Source: Lachnospiraceae bacterium
Lineage (GTDB): Bacteria > Bacillota > Clostridia > Lachnospirales > Lachnospiraceae
Reading direction: 5' to 3'
NCBI GenBank assembly: GCA_021200475.1
Contig: JAJQGP010000090.1
Coordinates: forward strand, 1 to 34,245
Length of the DNA stretch: 34,245 bases
Shown here: positions 23,577 through 32,922 of the stretch, in pieces
Numbering within the stretch: the first letter of the stretch is position 1
Layout of the letters: the number at the start of each line of letters is the position of its first letter
The notes under the pieces: generated by a model
Seen by the model: the letters and a program-made list of their open reading frames with translations, nothing else
Database searches by the model: none
What the model was told of the DNA's origin: nothing
Made by a program: the position numbers and the translations under genes

Positions 23577-25688
23577 ATGAGCGAGTATTTTAACGTAGCA
23601 GACATTTTCGGCGAAGATGTATTCAACGAAAAGGTAATGCAGGAGCGTCTCCCGAAGAAGGTTTACAAAGCGCTGCAGAAGACGATTGAAGAGGGCAAAG
23701 AGCTGGATCTGGCGACAGCGGATGTCATTGCAGCAGCTATGAAGGACTGGGCGATCGAAAAGGGCGCGACCCATTATACGCATTGGTTCCAGCCTCTGAC
23801 CGGTGTGACGGCGGAAAAGCATGATTCCTTTATCACCGCGCCGAGCCCGGAGGGGACGGTTCTGATGGAGTTCTCCGGCAAAGAGCTGATTAAGGGCGAA
23901 CCGGATGCCTCTTCTTTCCCGTCGGGAGGATTAAGAGCGACATTTGAGGCGAGAGGCTATACAGCCTGGGACTGCACGTCGCCGGCGTTTGTGCGTCATG
24001 ACGCGGCTGGTGCGATTCTCTGTATCCCGACTGCATTCTGCTCTTATACAGGGGAAGCGCTTGATCAGAAGACCCCGCTGCTTCGTTCCATGGAAGCGAT
24101 CAATACACAGTCCCTGCGTCTGCTGAGACTGTTTGGAAATACGACATCAAAGAAGGTGACTCCGTCTGTAGGACCGGAGCAGGAGTATTTCCTGGTAGAT
24201 GAAGAGAAGTTCCTTCAGAGGAAAGACCTTATTTTTACCGGCCGTACTCTGTTTGGCGCGATGCCGCCAAAAGGCCAGGAGCTGGATGACCATTACTTTG
24301 GCACCATCCGTCAGAGAATCGCGTCTTTCATGAAGGATGTCAATAAAGAGCTCTGGAAACTCGGGGTGCCGGCGAAGACACAGCATAACGAGGTGGCTCC
24401 GGCACAGCATGAGCTGGCTCCGATCTATTCAGAAGCAAACGTAGCGGTAGACCAGAACCAGATCGTGATGCAGACTTTGAAGCGCGTGGCCTGCCAGCAT
24501 GGGATGAAGTGCCTGCTGCATGAGAAGCCATTCGCGGGTGTCAATGGTTCCGGTAAGCATAACAACTGGTCCATCACGACGGACGACGGCATCAATCTTC
24601 TGGATCCGGGCAAGACGCCGCATGAGAATATTCAGTTTCTGCTGGTGCTTTCCTGTATCCTGAAGGCAGTTGATGATCATGCAGATCTGCTTCGCGAATC
24701 CGCGGCTGATCCGGGCAATGACCACAGACTGGGAGCAAACGAGGCGCCGCCTGCAATTATCTCTGTATTCCTTGGCGAGCAGCTGCAGGATGTGGTTTCA
24801 CAGCTTGTCAGCACAGGTGAGGCGACCCATTCCAACAAGGGCGGCATTCTGAAGACCGGCGTAAAGACCCTTCCGGATCTGGAGAAGGACGCGACCGACC
24901 GCAACCGTACTTCACCGTTTGCGTTTACAGGCAATAAGTTCGAGTTCCGTATGGTAGGTTCCCGTGATTCCATCGCTTCTCCGAATATTGTGCTGAACAC
25001 CATCGTGGCGGAAGCATTCTGCGATGCCTGCGATATTCTGGAGAACGCGAGTGACTTTGACGCAGAAGTGCACAGCCTGATCAAACGTCAGCTGACCGAG
25101 CATCAGAGAATTGTCTTCAATGGTAATGGTTATGCTCCGGAATGGGTAGAGGAAGCGGAGAGAAGAGGACTTCCGAACATTAAATCTATGGTAGATGCGA
25201 TTCCGGCTCTGGTAACGGATAAGTCGGTTTCCATGTTTGAGAAATTTGGCGTATTTACAAAAGCGGAGCTGGAGTCCCGTGTAGAGATCAAGTATGAGAA
25301 CTACTCCAAGGCGATCAACATTGAGGCGAAGGCAATGATCGACATCGCGAGCAAGCAGATCATTCCGGCCGTTATCAAATATACGAAGAGCCTGGCCGAC
25401 ACGATCAATACCGTAAAGGCAGCCGGTGCAGACACTTCTGTACAGGCAGAGTTGCTCTCTGAGACCAGTGCACTGCTGGTAGAGACAAAGGCTGCACTGG
25501 AGAAACTGGGCACGGTCACGGCTGCTGCCGGTGCGATGGAAGAAGGCGCAGACCAGGCGAAATACTTCCATGACGTCGTAATGACAGCGATGAGTGAGCT
25601 GCGTGCACCAGTCGACAAGCTGGAGATGATTGTCGATAAAGAAATGTGGCCAATGCCGTCCTATGGCGATCTGTTATTTGAAGTTTAA
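23577..25688 (+). CDS. glnN: Glutamine synthetase type III
   Basis: This 703-residue ATP-dependent enzyme makes glutamine from glutamate and ammonia; type III forms are about 700 residues and common in gut anaerobes. Family segments include [60 protein letters not shown] and [19 protein letters not shown]. The start is set by GAGGAGG at 23565-23571. It is followed by a terminator and then a CdaR-type regulator with its own promoter. Confidence 0.97.
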   Translation: MSEYFNVADIFGEDVFNEKVMQERLPKKVYKALQKTIEEGKELDLATADVIAAAMKDWAIEKGATHYTHWFQPLTGVTAEKHDSFITAPSPEGTVLMEFSGKELIKGEPDASSFPSGGLRATFEARGYTAWDCTSPAFVRHDAAGAILCIPTAFCSYTGEALDQKTPLLRSMEAINTQSLRLLRLFGNTTSKKVTPSVGPEQEYFLVDEEKFLQRKDLIFTGRTLFGAMPPKGQELDDHYFGTIRQRIASFMKDVNKELWKLGVPAKTQHNEVAPAQHELAPIYSEANVAVDQNQIVMQTLKRVACQHGMKCLLHEKPFAGVNGSGKHNNWSITTDDGINLLDPGKTPHENIQFLLVLSCILKAVDDHADLLRESAADPGNDHRLGANEAPPAIISVFLGEQLQDVVSQLVSTGEATHSNKGGILKTGVKTLPDLEKDATDRNRTSPFAFTGNKFEFRMVGSRDSIASPNIVLNTIVAEAFCDACDILENASDFDAEVHSLIKRQLTEHQRIVFNGNGYAPEWVEEAERRGLPNIKSMVDAIPALVTDKSVSMFEKFGVFTKAELESRVEIKYENYSKAINIEAKAMIDIASKQIIPAVIKYTKSLADTINTVKAAGADTSVQAELLSETSALLVETKAALEKLGTVTAAAGAMEEGADQAKYFHDVVMTAMSELRAPVDKLEMIVDKEMWPMPSYGDLLFEV

Positions 25689-25703
25689 GTTTAGAGCAGC
25701 ATC

Positions 25704-25758
25704 AAAAGGGAAAAACAGCCTGTGCAGATTTATCTGCTAAGGGCTGTCTTTCCCTTTT
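25704..25758 (+). terminator. Terminator hairpin after glnN
   Basis: The 17-nt arms 25704-25720 and 25742-25758 pair with a single mismatch (A/C), ending in TTTT. Inside is a GCAGATTTATCTGC stem like the one in the 142/143-bp repeat. It begins 16 bp after the glnN stop. Confidence 0.75.
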
Positions 25759-25772
25759 GGGATGGGCGGAAC

Positions 25773-25849
25773 GCCCATCGGCCGCAGACATATGATGCGA
25801 AAGCAGCATATAGCCTGCGAAGCAGGCGGTCTGTGGCCTGCTGTTCTGC
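25773..25849. repeat. GCGGCATAT/CTGC dispersed repeat downstream of glnN
   Basis: This copy carries GCCCATCGG, CAGACA, GATGCG, GCATAT and CTGC(3 nt)GCAG in the same order as 23442-23513, and GGCCTGCTGT as in 12081-12134. It is directly preceded by GGGATGGGCGGAAC, the end motif of the 142/143-bp repeats. Confidence 0.7.
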
Positions 25850-25879
25850 TTCAGAGCAGCATCAAAAGGGAAACTGTTT

Positions 25880-25929
25880 GAAATCCCCGGAAACATCCTG
25901 CGGTGTTTCCGGGGATTTCGTAATTTTTA
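25880..25929. terminator. Perfect 16-bp hairpin with T-run
   Basis: The arms 25880-25895 and 25904-25919 (GAAATCCCCGGAAACA and complement) are a perfect match with an 8-nt loop. GTAATTTTT follows. It probably isolates the CdaR gene from glnN. Confidence 0.8.
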
Positions 25930-25993
25930 CCCATGCAGTGTGCCTCTTCTGGCCAGGATTTTAATTTATTTCGTGCATTTTTCACAATTTTTG

Positions 25994-26022
25994 TTGATTT
26001 TTTTGTGGAGATATATTAAAAT
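25994..26022 (+). promoter_or_regulatory. Promoter of the CdaR-type regulator
   Basis: TTGATT (25994-25999) and TAAAAT (26017-26022) are 17 bp apart, in AT-rich DNA. The leader to the GTG start is about 100 nt and contains three small hairpins. Confidence 0.65.
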
Positions 26023-26043
26023 GACGGCAGTGGGGTTGTAAGT

Positions 26044-26106
26044 GCGGGATTGCCCGCCTTTCTCAAAGGCTCATTGAACCGTGAGTGTGTGCGAAGCACA
26101 CTTTTT
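26044..26106 (+). promoter_or_regulatory. Possible attenuator in the CdaR-type gene leader
   Basis: GCGGG(4)CCCGC (26044-26057) and GCCTTT(3)AAAGGC (26056-26070) overlap by two bases. GTGTGC(3)GCACAC (26087-26101) is followed by TTTTT. The third is terminator-like and ends eight bases before the Shine-Dalgarno sequence. Confidence 0.4.
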
Positions 26107-26128
26107 CATACCAAAGGAGGGCATGGGA

Positions 26129-27217
26129 GTGATATCAAATCAGGTTTTACAGACGACACTGGATGGAGTGAAATCGATCAGCAGAGTGGATTTATGTGTA
26201 TTGGATACAGAAGGCGTCATTCTGGCGACGACTTTTTCAGAAGCGGAGAACTTCCGGGAGTCGGTGCCTCCGTTTGCAAATTCACCGGCGGACAGCCAGG
26301 TCGTATCCGGATGTCAGTTTTTTAAAGTGTTTGACGACCATCAGCTGGAATACATTCTGCTCGCAAATGGGAACAGCGACGACGTCCATATGGTCGGACG
26401 GATGGCGGCGTTTCAGCTTACGAATCTTCTGATTGCGTACAAGGAACGCTTTGATAAGGATAATTTTATAAAGAATCTCCTTCTGGACAATCTGCTTCTT
26501 GTAGACATCTATAATCGCGCGAAGAAGCTTCACATTGATACAGAGGTTCGCCGTGTTGTATTTATCGTGGAGATCAATCACGAAAAAGAATCCGGCGCGA
26601 TTGAGAATATCCGCACCCTGTTTAATGGCCGTCCTGGAGATTTTATTACAGCTGTGGATGAGAAGAGCATTATTGTAGTGAAAGAGCTTGGGGAGCAGGA
26701 AGGATATCCGGAGATGGACCGCGTCGCGGAGATGATTCTGGATGCGCTCGGCGAGGAGAAGAAAAAAGAAGCTTTGGTTGCTTATGGCACGATCGTTGGT
26801 GAGATCAAAGAGGTTTCCCGTTCCTACAAGGAAGCGCGCATGGCATTGAACGTCGGCAAGATTTTCTTCGAAGAACGCAAGGTGATCGCTTACAGCTCCC
26901 TCGGCATTGGCCGTCTGATTTATCAGCTGCCGATCCCGCTCTGCAAGATGTTTATCAAAGAAGTCTTCGACGGCAAATCACCGGATGATTTCGACGATGA
27001 GACCCTGACGACGATTAATAAATTTTTCGAGAACAGCCTGAATGTCTCCGAGACCTCCAGACAGCTCTACATCCATCGGAATACGCTTGTCTATCGCCTG
27101 GACAAGCTGCAGAAGACCACCGGACTTGATTTGCGTGTGTTCGAGGACGCTATCACATTCAAGATTGCGCTGATGGTGGTGAAGTATATGAATTATATGG
27201 AGAGCCAAGAGTATTAA
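26129..27217 (+). CDS. CdaR/PucR-family transcriptional regulator
   Basis: This 362-residue regulator has a sensory N-terminal half (VDLCVLDTEGVILATTFSE) that resembles the sugar-diacid recognition region. A GGDEF-like middle follows. The C-terminal PucR-type helix-turn-helix (about residues 295-350) is visible as LNVSETSRQLYIHRNTLVYRLDKL. An ATG at 26123 is only two bases after AGGAGG (26115-26120), so the in-frame GTG at 26129, eight bases away, is the better start. CdaR relatives control sugar-acid or purine genes. Here the neighbours are glnN and a small protein, so the target is unknown. It may act on the hexuronate genes, but nothing in the sequence shows it. Confidence 0.88.
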   Translation: MISNQVLQTTLDGVKSISRVDLCVLDTEGVILATTFSEAENFRESVPPFANSPADSQVVSGCQFFKVFDDHQLEYILLANGNSDDVHMVGRMAAFQLTNLLIAYKERFDKDNFIKNLLLDNLLLVDIYNRAKKLHIDTEVRRVVFIVEINHEKESGAIENIRTLFNGRPGDFITAVDEKSIIVVKELGEQEGYPEMDRVAEMILDALGEEKKKEALVAYGTIVGEIKEVSRSYKEARMALNVGKIFFEERKVIAYSSLGIGRLIYQLPIPLCKMFIKEVFDGKSPDDFDDETLTTINKFFENSLNVSETSRQLYIHRNTLVYRLDKLQKTTGLDLRVFEDAITFKIALMVVKYMNYMESQEY

Positions 27218-27281
27218 TAATACAATAAATAGTCACACAAGATTTTATTACAAAACAATTTAAAATTAATGCAGAAACAAA

Positions 27282-27309
27282 TTGATTTTGGGTTCATATG
27301 AGTTATAAT
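27282..27309 (+). promoter_or_regulatory. Promoter of the 46-residue protein gene
   Basis: TTGATT (27282-27287) and TATAAT (27304-27309) are 16 bp apart. The predicted transcript starts near 27316, which excludes the in-frame ATG at 27298. Confidence 0.65.
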
Positions 27310-27369
27310 GCCTTTTGGTTGGGAGTAATCTTAACGAATAAGGCAGGCAAGGGCCGGAAAGGAGAACAG

Positions 27370-27510
27370 ATGGAAGAAGATATGAATGCCAGCGAGCTTC
27401 TCATGCACGTTACAGAAGAGAACCAGACCAGAAAAATCCTTGAAATCCTGAATGAATGTAAAGACCTGGAGGAGGCAAAGGAAAGAGTAAAGTCTCTGCT
27501 GAATAAATAA
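27370..27510 (+). CDS. 46-residue acidic helical protein, unknown function
   Basis: The predicted product, MEEDMNASELLMHVTEENQT and on, is two amphipathic helices ending in VKSLLNK. AAAGGAG (27358-27364) lies five bases before the ATG. It has its own promoter and a hairpin over its stop codon, so it is a separate transcription unit, which supports a real gene. No family is recognised. Confidence 0.7.
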   Translation: MEEDMNASELLMHVTEENQTRKILEILNECKDLEEAKERVKSLLNK

Positions 27511-27523
27511 GCAGAGACTCTTT
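27491..27523 (+). terminator. Terminator-like hairpin over the stop codon of the 46-residue gene
   Basis: AGTCTCTGCT (27491-27500) and AGCAGAGACT (27510-27519) form a perfect 10-bp stem with a 9-nt loop that spans the stop. CTTT follows, a short T run. Confidence 0.6.
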
Positions 27524-27528
27524 GACAA

Positions 27529-27553
27529 AAGGGCGGTACTTGCCACCGCCCTT
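27529..27553 (-). terminator. Terminator of the minus-strand PepSY gene
   Basis: AAGGGCGGT and ACCGCCCTT (9-bp perfect stem, 7-nt loop) are followed on the minus strand by TTGTC after the CTT of the stem. The position, 89 bp downstream of the PepSY stop, fits its transcript end. Confidence 0.6.
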
Positions 27554-27641
27554 ACCCAGACAGACTATAGCATATTATGTGTAGTATGGCAAGAAAGAGT
27601 TTTGAACCATTCTGTATTTTCAAAGATAAAAGAGTAACAAA

Positions 27642-28604
27642 TTAATCATCAATTTCGAACTCAATGACGGTGCCGGTAACTGCGTTGATTTCGCATTCGT
27701 ACTCGGTTCTTCCCTGATAAAATTCAATTTCGTAAACCATGGTTCCGTGTTCCTTATCCAGCTTCGCCTTCTTAAAAGTCACATCCGAATCAGAGAGTCC
27801 CGCATATTCCAGAGCAATGCTTTTCGCCTCATCCAGGCTGATGTAGGAAGCGGACGAGCTGCCAGTTGCATTGTCTGAATTGCTGCTGCCGGTATTGCCT
27901 GAGCTGCTGTTGTCCGTACTGCCAGTGTTATCACGCTCCGTGTCTGTAAGGTTTGCCAGGTCCTGTGCGGAGAATCTGTAATCTATGGACAGTTCCAGAA
28001 TGTCTCCTGTGAAGGTGCTGATTTCATATTCATACTTTGTGGTATCCGTATAGAATTCAATGTCATATATGGAAATGCCATCGTCCTCATCGGTTTTTTC
28101 TTTTGTGAATGTGACAAGCTCCAGTTCCTCGTCTGTAAGCTCCGTGTCTGTAAGAGCCAGTTCTTTTGCTTCTTCCAGCGTAAGGATCGAGGGGGTATCT
28201 GTCTGCTGAGATATTGTTTTTTTCAACCCCAGATATTCCATGGACTTTTTCAGTACGCTGCCGTCGTAAGCCTGAATCTGGTATTCATATTCGGTATCTT
28301 CTATGGTGAAGTTAACTTCGTAAAGAAATTCCCCCTCATCGTAGTCGTACTCGGTGTATGCGGTCTCTACAGAGAGCGGATCCACGCCCGCGTCAGCGAA
28401 AGCATAGTTTTGCGCGGCATCTGCTCCGATGACAGTGCTTATTGAAGAGCCAGAAACGTTGCTCTCTGTGTTGCCTGAGCTGGATGAATTTTGCTCCGAA
28501 GCCAGAGAAATCTGACTGCATGAAAGCGTGAGCATGGCAGTGCAGGTGATGGAAAGGATGGTTTTTTCGGTCAGGTTGAGATAAGTCTGAAATTTGTTTG
28601 TCAT
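27642..28604 (-). CDS. Secreted protein with three PepSY-type domains
   Basis: This 320-residue exported protein has a hydrophobic signal region (about residues 14-34) ending in SLA-SEQ. Three PepSY-like repeats follow, at about 52-122, 141-210 and 255-320. Each has a helix (for example LDEAKSIALEYAGLS), an acidic strand ending in YEIEFY or similar, and a final (I/F)(N/D/T)AxTG turn. A Ser/Asn/Gly linker separates repeats two and three. A cysteine at LTLSC is a poor lipobox. AAAGGAGGAT (reverse of 28611-28620) sets the start. PepSY domains are thought to bind or inhibit proteases or act at the cell surface. It lies downstream of the sensor kinase and may share its control. Confidence 0.88.
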   Translation of the reverse strand: MTNKFQTYLNLTEKTILSITCTAMLTLSCSQISLASEQNSSSSGNTESNVSGSSISTVIGADAAQNYAFADAGVDPLSVETAYTEYDYDEGEFLYEVNFTIEDTEYEYQIQAYDGSVLKKSMEYLGLKKTISQQTDTPSILTLEEAKELALTDTELTDEELELVTFTKEKTDEDDGISIYDIEFYTDTTKYEYEISTFTGDILELSIDYRFSAQDLANLTDTERDNTGSTDNSSSGNTGSSNSDNATGSSSASYISLDEAKSIALEYAGLSDSDVTFKKAKLDKEHGTMVYEIEFYQGRTEYECEINAVTGTVIEFEIDD

Positions 28605-28691
28605 AGTGAGATCCTCCTTTTTATTCAGGTGCAGCGGTTCAGTAGGAGAGCCGCGCCATGCAGAATTGCCTGCGGCATTGGCGCAGCCTGC

Positions 28692-28731
28692 GTCATAAGG
28701 AATCCACCGGCAAGCCGGTTCCCCTTATGAC
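28692..28731. repeat. 40-bp two-tier palindrome, copy 4 (inverted)
   Basis: This is the reverse complement of the 11749-11788 palindrome with two changes. Its flank at 28647-28691 also matches the sequence after 11788 (GCAGGC.GCGCCA...GGCGCGGCTCTCC). It lies between the kinase and PepSY genes, about 17 kb from the other three copies. Confidence 0.85.
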
Positions 28732-28842
28732 ATATAATGGATGCGCACAGTTTTATGCGCTTCCGGTTTTTAATGAGCCGATGCGGATTTTGTATTGGTT
28801 TGTTTTCTGACAACAGGATAACAGCCAAACATTAAAAATAAA

Positions 28843-30247
28843 TTAGAGCAGAAAAAATTCAAATGTACTTCCGGTTCCGGGCTCACTTTGCACCCGAATC
28901 TCCCCTCCGTGGAATTCTGCGATCTCTTTTACCATGGCGAGTCCGAGCCCATTTCCTTTTCCGGAACGGGAAGGGTCGGTCTGGTAGAAGCGCCGGAAGA
29001 TGTTTGACCGCTCTTCCGGCGCGATGCCGATACCGTCATCCTGCACGGAGAGAACAAAAGAATGGTCGGGTTCGGAGCGCAGGCGTACCCAGATGTGCCC
29101 ATCCGTTTTACCATACCTATAGGCATTGCTGATCAGGTTGGTGAGGAGCCGTGTCAGCAGTTCCCGGTTTCCGCGCATGCGGAGATTCGCTTCTGCCTCA
29201 CAGGTGAGTGTAATATTCTTTTCCCGGATGAGGGCCATATCGGAGCAGACATCCTCAACGAGTGCGCTTAAATGAAGCTCTTCTTTCTGATAGCGCTCCG
29301 GCTGCAGCTCCAGCCGGGCAAAGTCCAGCATATCGCTGATCAGGCGGCTCATTTTTTTGCTCTGCCGTCGGATGACTTCCAGAGCCTCCCGGTATTCCTC
29401 CGGGCCGGCCTCTTCCTCCTCCAGAGTCAGGTCGCATTGTGCGCGGATCACCGTGACGGGTGTGCGCAATTCATGAGAGGCGTCGGATACAAACTGCTGC
29501 TGCGCCTGGAAGGAATCCTCCAGACGCGAGAACATCTCGTTGAACTGGCTGGCGAGCTGGTGCAGCTCATCGCTGCCGTCACTGAGCTCAATGCGTTTTT
29601 TCAGGTCGTCCCCCTGACGGATCTGTGCGGCAGTCTCTGAAATCTGGCGAATCGGTGCAAGGACACGTCCGGCGATCAGCCAGCCGCCGATGACGGCAAT
29701 CAGAACCAGAATGGGCTGGAGAATCAAAGAGGTGCGGGAGATGGCGGATAACTCGGTTTCCCCCTGCTCTTCCGAAACAACGCCCCGCAGCCAGAACCCT
29801 TCCAGGCCGTCAAGGGTCAGCTGACGGTCAAAGACATAATACAGAGTTCCGTCAACACGGACACGCTGCACGACAGAATCCTGAAAATCAAGCTCCTCCG
29901 TGTCGAGCGCAATCGGGTTTTCTCCGTAAATAAGCGTTCCGTCTGCCTGGCAGAGGGAGGTATAGACGTCATTGACGGTATCCAGAAAGTCGTCATCAAT
30001 CTCAATGTAGCCATCCCCGTAGCGCACATAATAGTCGATATCGTTGGCTGCCGCATCCGAATAAAGAGAAGAGTAGTATTCGACTTCGTCCACGTTGTTT
30101 TCCACTGCTGTGATCAGAGAATCGCGGATGGTCTTCTGGAGAATTCCTCTGCTGACCGATAAAATGACAAAATAAGTAAGTGCCACCACCAGAATCAGGG
30201 CGGCGGAAAACCAGAGGGTGATTTTTGTGCGGATGGATTTTTTTCAT
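28843..30247 (-). CDS. Sensor histidine kinase, start out of frame at an A7 tract
   Basis: This is a membrane sensor kinase partnered with the response regulator just upstream. It has an N-terminal helix, an extracellular region of about 125 residues, a second helix, HAMP, then HisKA with SDASHELRTPV (phospho-His near residue 258 in corrected numbering). The ATPase domain has NLISNAYRYG, DDGIGIAP and GNGLGLAMVKE. The ATG at 30245-30247 with GGAG upstream reads ATG plus A7 and then runs into another frame. Dropping one A gives MKKSIRTKITLWFSAALILV, a standard kinase N-terminus, joined to the open frame. As sequenced, the open frame starts only at a GTG at 30189, inside the first helix. Corrected length is 467 residues. 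The distance ATG to stop fits exactly after one-base removal. Confidence 0.88.
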
Positions 30248-30264
30248 AGGGAATTCTCCATTGT

Positions 30265-30939
30265 TCACGCCATTTCGCTTAACATATAGCCGCGCCCACG
30301 CACGGTGCGGATCAGTTTTTGCTCGTGCCCGTCGTCGATCTTTTTGCGCAGATAGCTGATATAAACGTCAACAACGTTTGTGCCGCCCTCGTAATCATAG
30401 TTCCAGATATGGTCTTCGATTTTTTCACGGGAGAGCACCAGACCTGCGTTATGCATGAGGTATTCAAGCAGCGCGTATTCCTTTGCTGAGAGGGTGATTT
30501 CCCGCCCGCCGCGCGTGACGCGTCCGGAGGCAGTGTCCAGCACCAGATCGGCGACCTTCAGCTCACTGCTCACACTGCCATGTGCCGTTCGGATCATTGC
30601 CCGCACGCGTGCCAGCAGTTCCTCAAAGGAGAATGGCTTGACCAGGTAATCATTCGCGCCGCTGTCGAGACCTTTTACCCGGTCTGAGATGGAATCGCGC
30701 GCAGTCAGAAACAGCACTGGGCTGGGCTTTCTGGCATTTCGCAATGAGCGTAGAACGGCAAAGCCATCCGAGCTGGGCATCATGATATCCAGAATGATGG
30801 CGTCGTAGTCCGCGCAGGTGAGGTGATCGATCGCTTCATCGCCGTCAAAGCAACTGTCTACGCTGTAGCCTTCTGAAGTTAGTTTTTTGGTGAGGATGCG
30901 GTTCAGATCCCGTTCATCCTCGGCAAGTAAGATTCGCAT
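30265..30939 (-). CDS. OmpR-family response regulator
   Basis: This 224-residue DNA-binding regulator has a receiver domain (residues 1-115) with acidic D8-E9, phospho-acceptor D51 in ILDIMMPSSDG, T in LFLTARD, and K in LVKPFSFEEL. The C-terminal winged helix (about 125-222) ends in VDVYISYLRKKIDD and IRTVRGRGYML. AGGAGG precedes the ATG. It begins only 17 bp after the stop of the GH43 beta-xylosidase and is followed after 17 bp by the kinase ATG, so the three are likely co-transcribed. Confidence 0.96.
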   Translation of the reverse strand: MRILLAEDERDLNRILTKKLTSEGYSVDSCFDGDEAIDHLTCADYDAIILDIMMPSSDGFAVLRSLRNARKPSPVLFLTARDSISDRVKGLDSGANDYLVKPFSFEELLARVRAMIRTAHGSVSSELKVADLVLDTASGRVTRGGREITLSAKEYALLEYLMHNAGLVLSREKIEDHIWNYDYEGGTNVVDVYISYLRKKIDDGHEQKLIRTVRGRGYMLSEMA

Positions 30940-30956
30940 AATTCCTCCTGGAAAAT

Positions 30957-32729
30957 TTATTTCCCCTCATAAATAACCCAGTCATAATCCGCGTAGTTAT
31001 CCGACTTCCTGTGATTGGAGGAAGCGTACATTCCAAGATAGGCGCCGGTGAAGCCTTCGTTCACGATCGAGCTTAAAAGCCGTTCATCTGCGCACAGGAC
31101 GACAGGGGTAAAGCTCTGGTCATCCATCCCATAGTAAAAATGATAGCCCTCCTCTGTGGCGGCCACAGTCAGATAGACGCGGTCAGTGGCTGCACCGGGG
31201 AGAAATTCTTTTCCCAGAAGCAGCTCAGAGGAGTCTTCCAGAATATCGGTGGCCAGGGCGTTTCCGCGTGTTTGTCGCGCGACGACGGAAACGACTCGTT
31301 TTCCATCCTCCAATGAAATGGTAAAACGGTAATGGAAGCGGTCGTCCTGGATCAGGGCGAGACCGGCTTCTTCGTATTCTGCCTGCGGAACAAAATCGAT
31401 CGCGGTCTGCATCCGGAATTCTCTGTGCTGCTGGCGGCGCCCGAGAAAGGCCGGTGTGCAGATTTCACGCAGTTCTTCCGGCAACAGGGACAGGCGCAGG
31501 CAGCCCGGACGGGCATCAAGCGACCAGAAGGGAGTCTCTGCCGGGTGGATGGTATTCCAGCGGGGATGAAGCTGCGGGGACTCAAAATTGTCGCTCGATA
31601 ATTCCGGCTTTGGCAGGAAAAGCGGCAGATCCGGGCGGCGCTCGGTACGGCTGACCAGCCCGTTGTCGTTGTCCACGCGCAGCCAGCCATCTTCCTCCCA
31701 GATGACGGGGAGCAGGAAGGTCTCGCGGCCGAGGTTAAAATGTGCGTCGCCGGGGTGATCGATGACGAAGTCTTCGGGAAGAGTATGGAATTCCTCTGCC
31801 TGACAGCCTGAGTGTTTGCTGCTTTCGGTGAGGTTGAGCTGGCCTGCTTCCCTCACAATCTGTGAATCTTTTCCGGTACCTGTGATGGCAGATTTCCTGG
31901 TGGTTCTCTGGTATGGCCGCACCCCGAGCAGCACCATCCACCACTCGCCCCGCTGTGTCTGCACGAGATCTGCGTGGCCGACGACGGATATCTCGCGGTG
32001 CAGGGAAAGGTGCCGGTGCGAGACGATGGGGTTGCGCGGACAGATCTCATAATCTCCATCGATCGTGCGGCAGCGCGCCATCATGACAGAATGGTTTGTA
32101 AAGGTGCCGCCTTCTGCCACCACGAGGTAATACCAGCCGTTCTCAAAATAAATGTGTGGCGCCTCAATCCATTTGCTCCGGGACTTGATTCCGTCCCAGA
32201 TGATTGTGCGCGGACCTTTGAACTGAAAGGTTTTTGGGTCGAGCTCGTTCAGATAAATTCCGTGATGCCCCTCATAGAGTGCGTCAGCGGAAATATAATT
32301 TCCTGCGTACCACATTCGTCCGTCCCGGTCAAAAAACAGACTGGAATCAATGCCGTCCGCGCCCTCTATGAAACAGGCATTGCTCCACGGTCCGGCCGGG
32401 TCGGTTGCTGTGATGATATAATTGTCCCGGCGCGCCTCCCGTCCTTCAGAGACAAACGTATTTATAATATAGAAGGTTCCCTCATGGTAGCGGATGGTGG
32501 GAGCCCAGAGACCGAGGGAGGTCTCGCAGTTTTTATAGTCAAGCTGTTCCGGCCGGGAAATGCCGTGGCCGATCTGTTCCCAGTGCACCAGATCCCGGCT
32601 GTGAAAAATCGGCAGGCCGGGGAAATACACGAATGAGGAGGTGACCATATAATAATCCTCCCCAACGCGGCAGATCGAGGGATCCGGGTAAAAGCCGGAG
32701 AGAATCGGGTTCTGGAAGGTATCTTGCAT
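30957..32729 (-). CDS. GH43 beta-xylosidase, cytoplasmic
   Basis: This 590-residue enzyme should release xylose from xylo-oligosaccharides. GH43 catalytic residues are visible: D16 in GFYPDPSI (base), D128 in GIDSSLFFD (pKa modulator), E189 in WIEAPHIYF (acid). WAPT lies near 75-78. The C-terminal part (about 370-590) fits the beta-sandwich domain typical of GH43 xylosidases. No signal peptide is present. The ATG at 32727-32729 is chosen because AAAGGAGA precedes it; the open frame runs 29 codons further up without a ribosome site. It heads a likely transcript that continues into the response regulator and kinase. Confidence 0.93.
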   Translation of the reverse strand: MQDTFQNPILSGFYPDPSICRVGEDYYMVTSSFVYFPGLPIFHSRDLVHWEQIGHGISRPEQLDYKNCETSLGLWAPTIRYHEGTFYIINTFVSEGREARRDNYIITATDPAGPWSNACFIEGADGIDSSLFFDRDGRMWYAGNYISADALYEGHHGIYLNELDPKTFQFKGPRTIIWDGIKSRSKWIEAPHIYFENGWYYLVVAEGGTFTNHSVMMARCRTIDGDYEICPRNPIVSHRHLSLHREISVVGHADLVQTQRGEWWMVLLGVRPYQRTTRKSAITGTGKDSQIVREAGQLNLTESSKHSGCQAEEFHTLPEDFVIDHPGDAHFNLGRETFLLPVIWEEDGWLRVDNDNGLVSRTERRPDLPLFLPKPELSSDNFESPQLHPRWNTIHPAETPFWSLDARPGCLRLSLLPEELREICTPAFLGRRQQHREFRMQTAIDFVPQAEYEEAGLALIQDDRFHYRFTISLEDGKRVVSVVARQTRGNALATDILEDSSELLLGKEFLPGAATDRVYLTVAATEEGYHFYYGMDDQSFTPVVLCADERLLSSIVNEGFTGAYLGMYASSNHRKSDNYADYDWVIYEGK

Positions 32730-32829
32730 TGTATCTGTCTCCTTTGCAGTGAAAAATATTGGACTCATGATATTTGGTTCAAAATAAAAAATTACGGATA
32801 AAATTGCATGCCTCACATATGCAGGACAC

Positions 32830-32858
32830 AGTATAGCATGGCAGGCATTTTTTTACAA
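32830..32858 (-). promoter_or_regulatory. Promoter of the GH43 beta-xylosidase gene
   Basis: On the minus strand TTGTAA (32858-32853) and TATACT (32835-32830) are 17 bp apart, giving a leader of about 95 nt. Confidence 0.6.
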
Positions 32859-32922
32859 TTATTATTCCGAAGGATCGCTATATTTTTAATTCACCTGGAT
32901 CTGGCATGCTGCTCTGCGCGCA

